A DNA stretch of 64,000 nucleotides from Amycolatopsis deserti (GCF_014653945.1 NZ_BNAU01000002.1:925914-989913); one strand, 5' to 3'; positions 16,253 through 24,798 are shown, counted from the first letter of the stretch. A program made the numbers and translations. The notes: a model not told the origin generated them from the sequence alone.

Positions 16253-17434
16253 TCAGCGCTTGGCCTCCGTGGCCGGCAGGATCCTTCCCCGCACCTCGCC
16301 GAAGCCGATGCGGCCTTCCGCGCCCGGGGCGGTCGCCGAGATGACCACCTCGTCGCCGTCCTGGAGGAACGTGCGCTCCTCGCCGTTGACCGTGACCGGC
16401 TCCTTGCCGCCCCAGGTCAGCTCGATGAACGCGCCGCGCTGGTCCTTCTCCGGCCCCGAGATCGTGCCCGACGCGTACAGGTCGCCCGTGCGCGAGGACG
16501 CGCCGTTGACCGTCATGTGCGCCAGCATCTGCGCCGGTGACCAGTACATCTCGCGATAGGGCGGGCGGCTGACCTCCTGCCCGTTCCACTCGACCGACAA
16601 CGCGATGTCCAGGCCCCACGGCTCGGACTCGCGCAGGTACGGCAACGGCGTCGGCGACTGTTCCGGCGTCGGCACGCGCGCGGACTCCAGCGCGAGCAGC
16701 GGGACCACCCACGGCGAGATCGACGTCGCGAAGCTCTTGCCCAGGAACGGGCCCAGCGGGACGTACTCCCACGCCTGGATGTCGCGCGCCGACCAGTCGT
16801 TCACCAGCACCGCGCCGAACACGTGCCGCGAGAAGTCCTCAGTGGACACCGCGGTTCCCAGCTCGGACGGCACGCCGACGATGAACCCCAGCTCGGCCTC
16901 GATGTCCAGGCGGCGGCACTCGCCGTACGTCGGCACTGCCTCGTCCGGCGCCTTGCGCTGCCCGCACGGCCGCACGATGTCCGTTCCGGACACCACGACC
17001 GTCCCGGCCCGCCCGTGGTAGCCCACCGGCAGGTGCTTCCAGTTCGGCATCAGCGGTTCGGCGTCCGGCCGGAACAGCCGGCCCAGGTTGGACGCGTGGT
17101 GCTCGGACGCGTAGAAGTCCACGTAGTCCGCGACATCGACGGGCAGGTGCAGATCCACTTCGGACACTCCGAACACCGCGGCGTCCGGCACGTCTCCCCG
17201 TACCAGCTCGGCAATCCGCGCGCGCACCTCGACCCACCGGTCGTAGCCCTGCGCCATGAAGGCGTTCAGCGACGACCGGGCGAACACGTCGTCGTCCAGG
17301 GCCACCGCCAGGTCGACCACGGAATCGCCGACCCGGACGCCGACCCGCGGTGCACTGCCGCGCGGGGAGAACACGCCGTAGGGCAGGTTGTCCAGCCCGA
17401 ACAGCGACCCCTCGGGGATGTCGATCGTGGTCAC
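16253..17434 (-). CDS. fahA: Fumarylacetoacetase
   Basis: 393 residues from a GTG overlapping the upstream stop (GTGA). N-terminal F-G-L-D-N-L-P-Y-G-V-F-S and a C-terminal FAH domain with D-F-Y-A-S-E-H-H-A (first metal Asp, catalytic His) near 108, D-I-E-A-E-L-G-F-I-V-G near 175 (metal Glu) and N-D-W-S-A-R-D-I-Q-A-W-E-Y near 212. It hydrolyses fumarylacetoacetate to fumarate and acetoacetate, the last step of homogentisate breakdown. Last gene of hmgA-unknown-fahA, coupled by GTGA overlaps and followed by a strong hairpin. Confidence 0.94.
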   Translation of the reverse strand: MTTIDIPEGSLFGLDNLPYGVFSPRGSAPRVGVRVGDSVVDLAVALDDDVFARSSLNAFMAQGYDRWVEVRARIAELVRGDVPDAAVFGVSEVDLHLPVDVADYVDFYASEHHASNLGRLFRPDAEPLMPNWKHLPVGYHGRAGTVVVSGTDIVRPCGQRKAPDEAVPTYGECRRLDIEAELGFIVGVPSELGTAVSTEDFSRHVFGAVLVNDWSARDIQAWEYVPLGPFLGKSFATSISPWVVPLLALESARVPTPEQSPTPLPYLRESEPWGLDIALSVEWNGQEVSRPPYREMYWSPAQMLAHMTVNGASSRTGDLYASGTISGPEKDQRGAFIELTWGGKEPVTVNGEERTFLQDGDEVVISATAPGAEGRIGFGEVRGRILPATEAKR

Positions 17435-18255
17435 GCCGTCACTCCTCCATCCAGTGCCGAGGCCGGGACCAGTCCCAGGTCCACCAGCTCGGCCACCGGT
17501 TCGTCGATGCTGCAGGTCCCGAACGAGCGGAACGACTCCCGCGCGCCCGGGTCCACTTCGGACACCAGTTCCGCCACCCGCGCACCGTCCCGCTCGGCCA
17601 GCAACGCGATCAGCTCGTCCTCGGACGCACCGGACCGCGCCGCCGCGGTCGCCAGCAACAGGTTCAGGAACCCGTGCTGCTCGAACCCGGTCGCCGGGTC
17701 GGTGTTGCGCAGCGCGTGGTGCAACCCGGCCGTGGCCTTGAACGGCACACCCGCGCGGACCACGGCGAGCACCCCCGCGGCCAGCTCCGCCTCGTCCGGG
17801 TACAGCTCGGCCTTCACGCCACCGGTGCGGAACTTCGCCTGGTGTCCGGTCTTCGCGCAGGTCGCGATCACCTCGGCGCGCCGCGCGTCCCGCGGCACCT
17901 CGACGAACACCGGCACGTCACCGGCGACCTCGAGCGCGCGGAAGAACTCCGGCACCGACGACTCGGCGGGCATCGCGACCTCGAACCCGGCCAGCCGCAC
18001 CGGCAGGTCGGCGGCCCGGCCCAGAGCGTCCGGCAGCTGGGCCGGGCCGCCCGGCGCGGTCACCGCCAGGTCCAGCGGTTCGGAGACGACCGCGCCCAGC
18101 TCCGCGAGCGCGGGCGCGGCGAGGACCAGCGGGCCGACCAGCTCGCCGTAGCCGGACGCCAGGTGCACGGCGTGGTCCGGCACCGCCCGCTCCAGGGGTT
18201 TCAACCCGGGCGGGAACACCGCCGCGTCGTCGAGGAATCCGCGGAAGACGTTCAC
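17431..18255 (-). CDS. Uncharacterised protein between hmgA and fahA (candidate maleylacetoacetate-handling enzyme)
   Basis: 274 residues from a GTG at 18255 (V-N-V-F-R-G-F-L-D-D-A-A-V-F-P-P-G), overlapping the hmgA stop and, at its end, the fahA start, both as GTGA. Soluble, Ala/Glu-rich, alternating hydrophobic strands and helices (V-F-V-E-V-P, A-K-F-R-T-G-G, V-P-F-K-A-T-A-G-L-H-H-A-L-R-N), reminiscent of a TIM barrel. A conserved-looking patch is K-T-G-H-Q-A-K-F-R-T-G-G. It is not a glutathione S-transferase, a DinB protein or a known isomerase. Placement between ring cleavage and hydrolase suggests a role at maleylacetoacetate; this is inference only. Confidence 0.8.
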   Translation of the reverse strand: MNVFRGFLDDAAVFPPGLKPLERAVPDHAVHLASGYGELVGPLVLAAPALAELGAVVSEPLDLAVTAPGGPAQLPDALGRAADLPVRLAGFEVAMPAESSVPEFFRALEVAGDVPVFVEVPRDARRAEVIATCAKTGHQAKFRTGGVKAELYPDEAELAAGVLAVVRAGVPFKATAGLHHALRNTDPATGFEQHGFLNLLLATAAARSGASEDELIALLAERDGARVAELVSEVDPGARESFRSFGTCSIDEPVAELVDLGLVPASALDGGVTA

Positions 18256-19442
18256 TTCGGCCCCCGGCCGGCCCAGGTCCACGCGTAGTCCGGGTCTTCG
18301 GCCGCGCGGCCGCCCTCGCCCAGCTCCAGCGGGCGGAACGTGTCGACCATGACGGCCAGCTCGTCGAAGTACTCGACGCCGATGCTGCGCTCGTAGGCGC
18401 CCGGCTGCGGGCCGTGCGAGTGGCCGCCCGGGTGCAGCGAGATCGAGCCCTGCCCGATGCCCGACCCCTTGCGTGCCTCGTAGTCGCCGCCGCAGTAGAA
18501 CATGACCTCGTCGGAGTCCACATTGGAGTGGTAGTACGGCACCGGGATGGACAGCGGGTGGTAGTCCACCTTGCGCGGCACGAAGTTGCAGATGACGAAG
18601 TTGTGGCCCTCGAACACCTGGTGCGCGGGCGGCGGCTGGTGCACGCGGCCGGTGATCGGCTCGAAGTCGCTGACGTTGAACGTGTACGGGTACAGGCAGC
18701 CGTCCCAGCCGACCACGTCGAACGGGTGCTGAGGGTAGACGAACCGCGTGCCGACGATGCCCCGGCTGCCGCGGTGCTTGACCAGCACCTCGACGTCGGT
18801 GCCGTCCACCAGCAGCGGCTCGGCCGGCCCGTGCAGGTCGCGCTCGCAGTACGGCGAGTGCTCCAGCAGCTGGCCGTACTTGGACAGGTACCGCTTCGGC
18901 GGCGTGATGTGCGAGTTCGCCTCGATCGCGTAGGCGCGCACCGGGCCGTCCGGCACCCAGCGGTGCGTGGTGGCGCGCGGCAGGATCACGTAGTCGCCCT
19001 GGCGGAACGGCAGCACGCCGAACACCGTCTCGACCACGCCCTCGCCGGACTCGATGTAGACGCACTCGTCGCCGATCGAGTTGCGGTACAGCGGCGAGGC
19101 CTCACCGGCGGCGACGTAGGAGATGCGCACGTCGCCGTTGCCGAGCACGAGCCGCCGCCCGGTGACGATGTCGTTGGACTTCCACTCCTCGCCCGGGAAC
19201 AGCTCGTGCAGCTTGAGGTGCCGCGGCTTGAGCGGGTGGTTGGCCTCGGTGGTCAGGTCCGGGAGCTCCCAGACCGTCGAGTCGACGATCGCCGACGGGA
19301 TGTTGCGGTGGTAGAGCAGCGAGGAGTCGCTGGAGAAGCCCTCCTCCCCCATCAGCTCCTCGTAGTACAGGCCGCCCTCGGGCGTGCGGTGCTGGGTGTG
19401 CCGCTTGGGGGGAACCGCACCGACCTGCCGGTAGTACGCCAT
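18252..19442 (-). CDS. hmgA: Homogentisate 1,2-dioxygenase
   Basis: 396 residues from the ATG at 19442 with AAGGAGG upstream (M-A-Y-Y-R-Q-V-G-A-V-P-P-K-R-H-T). Cupin-fold ring-cleavage enzyme. Landmarks include D-E-C-V-Y-I-E-S-G-E-G, P-R-A-T-T-H-R-W near residue 157 and, in the C-terminal part, P-Y-Y-H-S-N-V-D-S-D-E-V-M-F-Y (iron ligands His and Glu) and S-L-H-P-G-G-H-S-H-G-P-Q. It opens homogentisate to maleylacetoacetate with O2 and Fe(II). It has its own MarR-type operator, so it can be controlled apart from the upstream transport genes. Confidence 0.95.
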   Translation of the reverse strand: MAYYRQVGAVPPKRHTQHRTPEGGLYYEELMGEEGFSSDSSLLYHRNIPSAIVDSTVWELPDLTTEANHPLKPRHLKLHELFPGEEWKSNDIVTGRRLVLGNGDVRISYVAAGEASPLYRNSIGDECVYIESGEGVVETVFGVLPFRQGDYVILPRATTHRWVPDGPVRAYAIEANSHITPPKRYLSKYGQLLEHSPYCERDLHGPAEPLLVDGTDVEVLVKHRGSRGIVGTRFVYPQHPFDVVGWDGCLYPYTFNVSDFEPITGRVHQPPPAHQVFEGHNFVICNFVPRKVDYHPLSIPVPYYHSNVDSDEVMFYCGGDYEARKGSGIGQGSISLHPGGHSHGPQPGAYERSIGVEYFDELAVMVDTFRPLELGEGGRAAEDPDYAWTWAGRGPK

Positions 19443-19467
19443 GACCTCGCCTCCTTGCCGGTCCGAT

Positions 19468-19487
19468 GTAGTAAATGTATGTACTAC
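19468..19487. promoter_or_regulatory. MarR operator before hmgA
   Basis: A 20-base element with perfect arms GTAGTA and TACTAC around eight bases, located 25 bases before the hmgA start. A second element with arms GTAGTT/AACTAC and the same eight-base spacer precedes the marR gene, which points to the MarR protein as the binder of both. Confidence 0.65.
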
Positions 19488-19505
19488 TTCTCCGGCGCGC
19501 AAGGG

Positions 19506-20030
19506 TCAGTTGCGGCCGCGCACGTCGAACTGGTCGCGGTTGGTGATCAGCTTGTCCAGCAGCATCACCAGGATCCGCTGCTCGGCCTCGGTGAGCACGC
19601 TGGTCCACTCGTGCTCGCGCTCGTTGTGCTCGCGGAACACCTCGACCATCTCGGCCCGGCCGCGCTCGGACAGCGACAGCAGCACCGAGCGGCCGTCGTG
19701 CTCGCCGGGCGTGCGCTCCAGCAGCCCGTCCGCGACCAGCGTCTTCGCCAGGTTGGACACCGCCGCGCGGCTCATGCCGGTCAGCTCGGCGGCCTTCTTG
19801 GCCTCCAGCGGTCCGGCCAGCCAGGTGACGAACAGCAGCCGGAACCCGGACCAGGAGTGGCCGCGCGGCCGGTGGACGCTGGCCTCCAGGTCGTAGGTGA
19901 CGATGTTGGAGGCCCGGTTCAGGGTCAGCAGCACCTCGGTGGCGAGCTGGTGCCGGAAGCCGAACTCCTCGGCGAGCCGGCGGTTGGCGAGCTCGACGAA
20001 GGACCAGAAGTCGAGCTCGCCCTCAGCCAT
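19506..20030 (-). CDS. MarR-family transcriptional regulator of the homogentisate genes
   Basis: 174 residues. Winged helix at about 60-125: S-G-F-R-L-L-F-V-T-W-L-A...A-K-K-A-A-E-L-T-G-M-S-R-A-A-V-S-N-L-A-K-T-L-V-A-D-G-L-L-E-R, and wing D-G-R-S-V-L-L-S-L-S-E-R-G. Flanking helices form the dimer interface. Located between the MFS transporter and hmgA on the same strand. Two similar palindromes, one before marR and one before hmgA, support autoregulation and control of hmgA; the likely effector is homogentisate or a precursor. Confidence 0.88.
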   Translation of the reverse strand: MAEGELDFWSFVELANRRLAEEFGFRHQLATEVLLTLNRASNIVTYDLEASVHRPRGHSWSGFRLLFVTWLAGPLEAKKAAELTGMSRAAVSNLAKTLVADGLLERTPGEHDGRSVLLSLSERGRAEMVEVFREHNEREHEWTSVLTEAEQRILVMLLDKLITNRDQFDVRGRN

Positions 20031-20056
20031 GACCGCAACCCTATCGCCGGGAAGAA

Positions 20057-20076
20057 GTAGTTAATACCTAAACTAC
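20057..20076. promoter_or_regulatory. MarR operator before marR
   Basis: Arms GTAGTT/AACTAC around eight bases, the same architecture as the element before hmgA. It overlaps the MFS stop codon and ends 26 bases before the marR start, so marR can be expressed from its own promoter. Confidence 0.62.
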
Positions 20077-21390
20077 CTCATGAGCGGCCGGCGCGGCACG
20101 CCGTTCCTTGGTCACCTTGAGGAAGGACAGCATCACCGCGCACAGGACCAGGCAGGCGATCGGGAAGTACAGGCCCACCGACACGTCGTCGGCCGTGGCG
20201 TTCTTGCCGATCACGTACGGCCCGAAGAACCCGCCCAGCGCGGCGATCGAGTTGATCGCGGCCAGCCCGACCGCGGTGTGCTCCTTGGACAGCACGCGCG
20301 AGGCCAGCGCCCAGTACGGCGCGAGGTAGCCGAGCACGCCGATCGCGACCAGCGACAGGCAGATCAGCGCCGCGACCGGGGTGTGCCGGAACTGGATCGT
20401 GCCGAACAGGCCGATCGCGGCCAGCAGCATCATCGCCACCACGTGCCCGCGCCGCTCGCCGGTGCGGTCGGAGTTGCGCGCCACCAGCAGCATGCCGATC
20501 GCGCCGACGATCCACGGGATCACACCGAGGAACCCGATGTTGGTCGCCGAGTACGACGGGTCCATCTGCTTGACGATCTGCGGCAGGAAGAAGGTGAACC
20601 CGTACAGGCCGCACGCGGCGAACAGGTTCGCGAAGGCCATGTAGAGCACCTTGCGGTCCTTCATGACCCGCAGCTGGCCGAAGAAGGTCTCCTTCTGCTC
20701 CGGCGCGTAATCCTTGTTGATCTCGGTCTCCAGCCACTCGCTCTCCTCACGGGAGAGGAAGCTCGCTTGAGCGGGCTTGTTCGGCAGGTACGCCAGCACG
20801 ACCAGGCCGACCAGCACCGCGGGCAGGCCCTGCAGGATGAACACCCAGCGCCAGCCGGACATCCCGAACCAGTTGACGTGGTCGAGGATCAGGCCGCCGG
20901 TGAGGCTGCCGAGGATCATCGCGACCGGCTGCGCGATCGCCAGGGTCGCGATCGCGCGCCCGCGTTCCTTGGGCCGGAACCACAGCGTCAGGTACAGCAG
21001 CAGGCCCGGGTACAGTCCGGCCTCGGCGACGCCGAGCACGATCCGCGCGATGTAGAGCTGCGGGATGTTCTGCACGAACCCGGTGACAACGGTGACGATG
21101 CCCCAGCTGATCGCGATGCGGGCGAGCCAGATCCGCGCGCCGATCTTCTTCATGATCATGTTGCTGGGGATCTCGAACACCACGTAGGCGAGGAAGAAGA
21201 TCGCCGACGCGGTGCCGAACACCGCCGTGGTGATCAGCAGCTCGTGCTGCATGCCCAGCTGGGCGTAGCTGATGTTGGACCGGTCCATGTAGTTGAACAC
21301 GTACAGCAGCGCGACCAGCGGCAGGACTCTCTTGCTGACCTTGCGGATCGTTCGGCTGCCGAGGTCCCCGGCAGCGGTGGTTTCGCTCAT
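20068..21390 (-). CDS. MFS transporter, anion:cation symporter (ACS) family
   Basis: 440 residues, 12 membrane spans. The N-terminus has the ACS signature: L-L-Y-V-F-N-Y-M-D-R-S-N-I-S-Y-A, then F-E-I-P-S-N-M-I-M-K-K-I-G-A-R-I-W-L-A-R in loop 2-3. Close families import aromatic or sugar acids such as 4-hydroxyphenylacetate, phthalate, tartrate or hexuronates. It sits 25 bases after the flavoprotein gene and just before marR-hmgA, so it probably imports the substrate of this pathway, likely a carboxylate. Confidence 0.9.
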   Translation of the reverse strand: MSETTAAGDLGSRTIRKVSKRVLPLVALLYVFNYMDRSNISYAQLGMQHELLITTAVFGTASAIFFLAYVVFEIPSNMIMKKIGARIWLARIAISWGIVTVVTGFVQNIPQLYIARIVLGVAEAGLYPGLLLYLTLWFRPKERGRAIATLAIAQPVAMILGSLTGGLILDHVNWFGMSGWRWVFILQGLPAVLVGLVVLAYLPNKPAQASFLSREESEWLETEINKDYAPEQKETFFGQLRVMKDRKVLYMAFANLFAACGLYGFTFFLPQIVKQMDPSYSATNIGFLGVIPWIVGAIGMLLVARNSDRTGERRGHVVAMMLLAAIGLFGTIQFRHTPVAALICLSLVAIGVLGYLAPYWALASRVLSKEHTAVGLAAINSIAALGGFFGPYVIGKNATADDVSVGLYFPIACLVLCAVMLSFLKVTKERRAAPAAHEVV

Positions 21391-21415
21391 GTCTCTCCTC
21401 GTTGAGTTGGCGAAG

Positions 21416-22822
21416 TCAGGCCGCGGCGTGGAGGCCGGCCAGGCGGCCCATGGTCAGGGCGTTGGCGACGGCGTTGCCGCCACCGACGTAGCGCTGCCCG
21501 AGCACACCGGCCCCGGCCTCGCCCGCGGCGAACAGGCCCGCGATGACCTCGCCGCGTTCGTCGCGCACCGCGGCGCGCGCGTCGATCTCCAGTCCGGCGT
21601 GCGTGCACACCAGCTCCGCGGGCAGCAGGCGCGCCGCGTAGAACGGGGGTTCGCCGATCGGGTCCGGGTGGCCCGTCGCGCCCTTGTTGGCGAGCGTGCG
21701 GTGCCGCAGGAACTCCGGGTCGTGGCCGGAGGGCAGCTGCTCGTTCCACCGGCGCACGGTCGCGACCAGCGCGTCGGCGGGGAGCCCGGCCTTGCCGGCC
21801 AGTTCCTCGAGGCTACCCGCGCGCAGTGTGCGCCCAGCTTCGGCCTCGGCCAGCACGTGTTCGGCGTCCCAGTGCGCGTACCCGGGCGGCAGGCTCCGGC
21901 GGGCGCGCTCGTCGAAGATCGCCCAGGCGGTGCCACCCTGTCGCTCGATGATGCCGCTGGACACCGCGTAGGAGGCGTCCTCGTCCATGAACCGGCGGCC
22001 CTGCGCGTTGACGTAGATCCGCGACTTGGGCGGGAACCCGGACTGCCAGTGGTGCAGCCGCTGGAAGTACGCGGTGGGCAGCAGCAGGCCCCAGCCCTGG
22101 CCGGTGACGCCCGCGCCGACCTGCTCGCCGAAGCGCAGGTGGTCACCGCGGCTGCCGTCGGCGGCGACGACGAACAGGTCCTCCCCCGCCCGCAGCGCGG
22201 CCGGGTAGTAGCGGGCCAGCAGGTCCGGGTCCTGGGCGAACCCGCCGCTGGCGACCACCACGGCGTTCGCGCGCACCTCGATGCCGTCCGCGACGACGCC
22301 CGCCACCCGGCCGCCGGTCTCGATCAGCCGCTCGACGCGGGTGTTGAGCACGACCTCGACGCCGCGCGCGCGGGCGGCCTTGGCGAGCACCTGCACCACG
22401 CCGTAGCCCTGGTCCTTGGGCACGTGCCCGCGCCACACGTCCTCGACCCCGGCCTGGCACAGGCCCGGGGTGTGCGCGTTGCCGGACACCTTCGCCGGGA
22501 TCTCCACGCCGAGGCCGATCAGCCACTCCAGCGTCGGGCCCGACTGACGGCAGAACGCCTCGATCAGCCCGGGTTTGAGCTGCCAGGAGTTGAGGTCCAT
22601 GTAGTGCTGGAAGAACCGCTCCGCGGAGTCCTCGATGCCCAGCGCGGCCTGCACGCTGGTGCCGGCGGCGGTGAACATGCCGGCGGACAGCTGGGTCGAG
22701 CCGCCCAGTTCGGTTTCGGACTCGAACAGCAGCACCGAAGCGCCCCGCTCGGCGGCGGAGATGGCGGCGGCGAGCCCGGCACCACCGCCGCCGACGACCA
22801 CGACGTCCCATTCGTCGGTCAT
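21416..22822 (-). CDS. FAD-dependent dehydrogenase, fumarate reductase/3-ketosteroid dehydrogenase family
   Basis: 468 residues from the ATG at 22822, overlapping the preceding SDR stop (ATGA). Dinucleotide fold V-V-V-G-G-G-G-A-G-L-A-A-A-I near 8-21 and E-x-E-T-E-L-G-G-S-T-Q-L-S-A-G-M in the FAD_binding_2 style. The C-terminal FAD segment is A-G-L-F-A-A-G-E-A-G-A-G-V-L-G-Q-R-Y-V-G-G-G-N-A near 430. Members desaturate or reduce ring ketones (Delta1-steroid dehydrogenase, urocanate reductase). With two SDRs and a downstream ring-cleavage operon, ring desaturation/aromatisation is the likeliest role; the substrate is unknown. Confidence 0.85.
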   Translation of the reverse strand: MTDEWDVVVVGGGGAGLAAAISAAERGASVLLFESETELGGSTQLSAGMFTAAGTSVQAALGIEDSAERFFQHYMDLNSWQLKPGLIEAFCRQSGPTLEWLIGLGVEIPAKVSGNAHTPGLCQAGVEDVWRGHVPKDQGYGVVQVLAKAARARGVEVVLNTRVERLIETGGRVAGVVADGIEVRANAVVVASGGFAQDPDLLARYYPAALRAGEDLFVVAADGSRGDHLRFGEQVGAGVTGQGWGLLLPTAYFQRLHHWQSGFPPKSRIYVNAQGRRFMDEDASYAVSSGIIERQGGTAWAIFDERARRSLPPGYAHWDAEHVLAEAEAGRTLRAGSLEELAGKAGLPADALVATVRRWNEQLPSGHDPEFLRHRTLANKGATGHPDPIGEPPFYAARLLPAELVCTHAGLEIDARAAVRDERGEVIAGLFAAGEAGAGVLGQRYVGGGNAVANALTMGRLAGLHAAA

Positions 22823-23595
22823 GCCAGCTCTCCTCCGGTTTCGGCGATGATGCGGTGGTACAGGCCGTTGGACACCAGGCCGCCGTCCACCGTGACCTCG
22901 CTGCCGGTCATGTAGCTGGACCTGCTCGACAACAGGAACAGCACGGCCTCGGTGATCTCCGCGGGCTGCGCCATGCGCCCGGCCGGAATGCTCGCCACCG
23001 CCGAGGTGACGAACGAGTCGGCGCCGGCCAGCAACGCGGTCTCGACGAGTCCGGGGTGGACGGAGTTGACGCGGATCCCCCACTTCGCGAAGTTTCCGGC
23101 GGCCGATTTGGACAGTCCGGTCAGGCCCCACTTGCTGGAGGAGTACGCGGGCGAGAAGTAGCCGATCTGGCCGGAGATCGAGGAGATGTTGACGATCGAC
23201 CCGCCGCCCGAGTCGCGCATCAGCTCCGCGACGGCCTTCATGCCGTAGAACGGGCCGAACAGGTTGATGCGCAGAACCTGGTCCCAGATCTCGTCGGTGG
23301 TGTCGAGGAATTCCCGGCGACGGGAGATGCCCGCGTTGTTGACCAGACCGGTGAGGCGGCCGCGGGTCGCGCGGATCTCCTCGACGACCCGGGCCCACGC
23401 CTGCGGGTCGGTGACGTCCAGTTCGTGCACCGAAGCCGAACCGCCTGCCGCCTCGATCTCCTCGAGCACCGGCGTGGCGTCGGCGATGTCGGCCAGGCAG
23501 ACGTGCGTGCCGTGTGCCGCGAGCGCGCGGGCGTGACCGGCGCCCATGCCGGCGGCGGCGCCGGTGACCAGCACGGTGTCCGGGTACTCAGACAT
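22819..23595 (-). CDS. Short-chain dehydrogenase/reductase (SDR)
   Basis: 258 residues. Classical SDR: T-G-A-A-A-G-M-G-A-G-H near 11-21 for NAD(P), N-N-A-G at about 88, Ser in I-V-N-I-S-S-I-S-G and Y-S-S-S-K (Tyr/Lys catalytic pair) near 154. Asp in L-A-D-I at the end of beta-2 favours NAD over NADP. Second of two adjacent SDRs; it overlaps the first by eight bases and the flavoprotein gene by four. Probably oxidises an alcohol on the ring substrate of this pathway. Confidence 0.88.
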   Translation of the reverse strand: MSEYPDTVLVTGAAAGMGAGHARALAAHGTHVCLADIADATPVLEEIEAAGGSASVHELDVTDPQAWARVVEEIRATRGRLTGLVNNAGISRRREFLDTTDEIWDQVLRINLFGPFYGMKAVAELMRDSGGGSIVNISSISGQIGYFSPAYSSSKWGLTGLSKSAAGNFAKWGIRVNSVHPGLVETALLAGADSFVTSAVASIPAGRMAQPAEITEAVLFLLSSRSSYMTGSEVTVDGGLVSNGLYHRIIAETGGELA

Positions 23596-24394
23596 GCCGC
23601 GACCCGCCGTCGACGGCGATGCTGTGCCCGGTCACGTACCGGGCGCTGTCGGAGAGCAGGAACAGCAGCGGTCCGACGACCTCCTCCGGCGAGCCGAGGC
23701 GGTGCAGCGGCACGACGTCCAGCGCGTGCTGAAGCGCGGCCGGGTCCTCCTTGACCCACCGGGTCATCTCGGTGTCGATGTAGCCGGGGGCGATCGCGTT
23801 GACCCGGATGCCGCGGTCGCCGAACTCGACGGCGAGCGATTCGGTGAGGTGCGCGACGGCGGCCTTCGACGTGCAGTAGGCGGCCCGGCCACGGCGGACG
23901 CGCACGGCCGACACCGACGACATGTTCACGATCGCGCTGCCCGGTTCCATGTGCCGCGCGGCGGCCTGCGCGCCGTAGAGGACGCCCTCGACGTTGACCG
24001 ACAGGGTCGCGTTGATCTGCTCCGGCGTGATCTCGTCGGCGAGCGCGAACGGGAAGATGCCGGCGTTGTTGACCCAGAAATCCAGGCGCCCGAACCGCTC
24101 CAGCGCCAGCTGTGCCACGGTTTCGTGGTCCTCGGGCCGGGTGACGTCGATGCGGGCGCCGACGATCTGGCCCGGCTTGTCACTACCGGCGAGGTCCGCG
24201 GTGAGTTCCTTCGCGGTCGCCAGCATCTGCTCTTCGTTGATGTCGGCGGCGACGACGTGGACACCGCGCGCGGCGAGTGCGGCGGTGAAGCGCGCGCCCA
24301 TCCCGCGGGCGGCGCCGGTGACGACCGCGACCTTGCCCGCGAATTCCGGGTAGACGGCCGTCATCGGCTCGTGCTGGGCGCGTGTGTCGCTCAT
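23588..24394 (-). CDS. Short-chain dehydrogenase/reductase (SDR)
   Basis: 268 residues from the ATG at 24394 overlapping the upstream stop (ATGA). T-G-A-A-R-G-M-G-A-R, A-A-D-I (NAD preference), N-N-A-G-I-F, I-V-N-M-S-S-V-S-A and Y-C-T-S-K mark a full catalytic set. The tail V-T-G-H-S-I-A-V-D-G-G-S is typical. It is distinct enough from its neighbour SDR to imply two different oxidation steps rather than a duplicate. Confidence 0.88.
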   Translation of the reverse strand: MSDTRAQHEPMTAVYPEFAGKVAVVTGAARGMGARFTAALAARGVHVVAADINEEQMLATAKELTADLAGSDKPGQIVGARIDVTRPEDHETVAQLALERFGRLDFWVNNAGIFPFALADEITPEQINATLSVNVEGVLYGAQAAARHMEPGSAIVNMSSVSAVRVRRGRAAYCTSKAAVAHLTESLAVEFGDRGIRVNAIAPGYIDTEMTRWVKEDPAALQHALDVVPLHRLGSPEEVVGPLLFLLSDSARYVTGHSIAVDGGSRHV

Positions 24395-24798
24395 CGGTTC
24401 TCCTTCAGGTCGTCGCGGCGCACGGTGCGGCGGCGGATGCGCCAGCCGCCCGCGTGGCGGACGAGGTGGTCGGTGATCGTGGTCTGGCGGAGGAGTTCGG
24501 GCGGGCTGTCCGGCATCGTGCGCACGATCTGCAGGTAGGCCCGCACCGTGAGGCCGTCGTCCGCGGGGGTGACGTGCAGGTTGGTGAGGACGTGGCGCGT
24601 GATGCCTGGTTGAGCGGCGAAATCCTCGGCGAACCTCGTGAGCGCCGCCGTGCCGGTGACGGGCGCCGGGTAGCTGGGCGAGCAGAACTCCCCGTCCGGG
24701 GTGAACGTGTCCGCCCACTCGCGGGCCCGGCCCTCGTCGATGTGGTGGCTCTGCCCGCCGTACAGCTGGTGCACGAGCACGAGCGTCTCCACGTCCAC
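24391..24798 (-). CDS. SnoaL/NTF2-like protein (putative dehydratase, isomerase or partner subunit)
   Basis: 135 residues from a GTG with GGAGG upstream. Pattern of the SnoaL_4/NTF2-like cone: L-V-L-V-H-Q-L-Y-G-G-Q-S-H-H-I-D-E-G-R-A-R-E-W-A-D-T-F-T-P-D-G-E-F at the start and I-T-R-H-V-L-T-N-L-H-V near 65 (conserved His). Such folds serve as ketosteroid isomerases, cyclases, dehydratases or small subunits of ring oxygenases. First gene of the SnoaL-SDR-SDR-FAD-MFS operon, divergent from iclR. An actual activity is not inferable. Confidence 0.8.
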   Translation of the reverse strand: MDVETLVLVHQLYGGQSHHIDEGRAREWADTFTPDGEFCSPSYPAPVTGTAALTRFAEDFAAQPGITRHVLTNLHVTPADDGLTVRAYLQIVRTMPDSPPELLRQTTITDHLVRHAGGWRIRRRTVRRDDLKENR

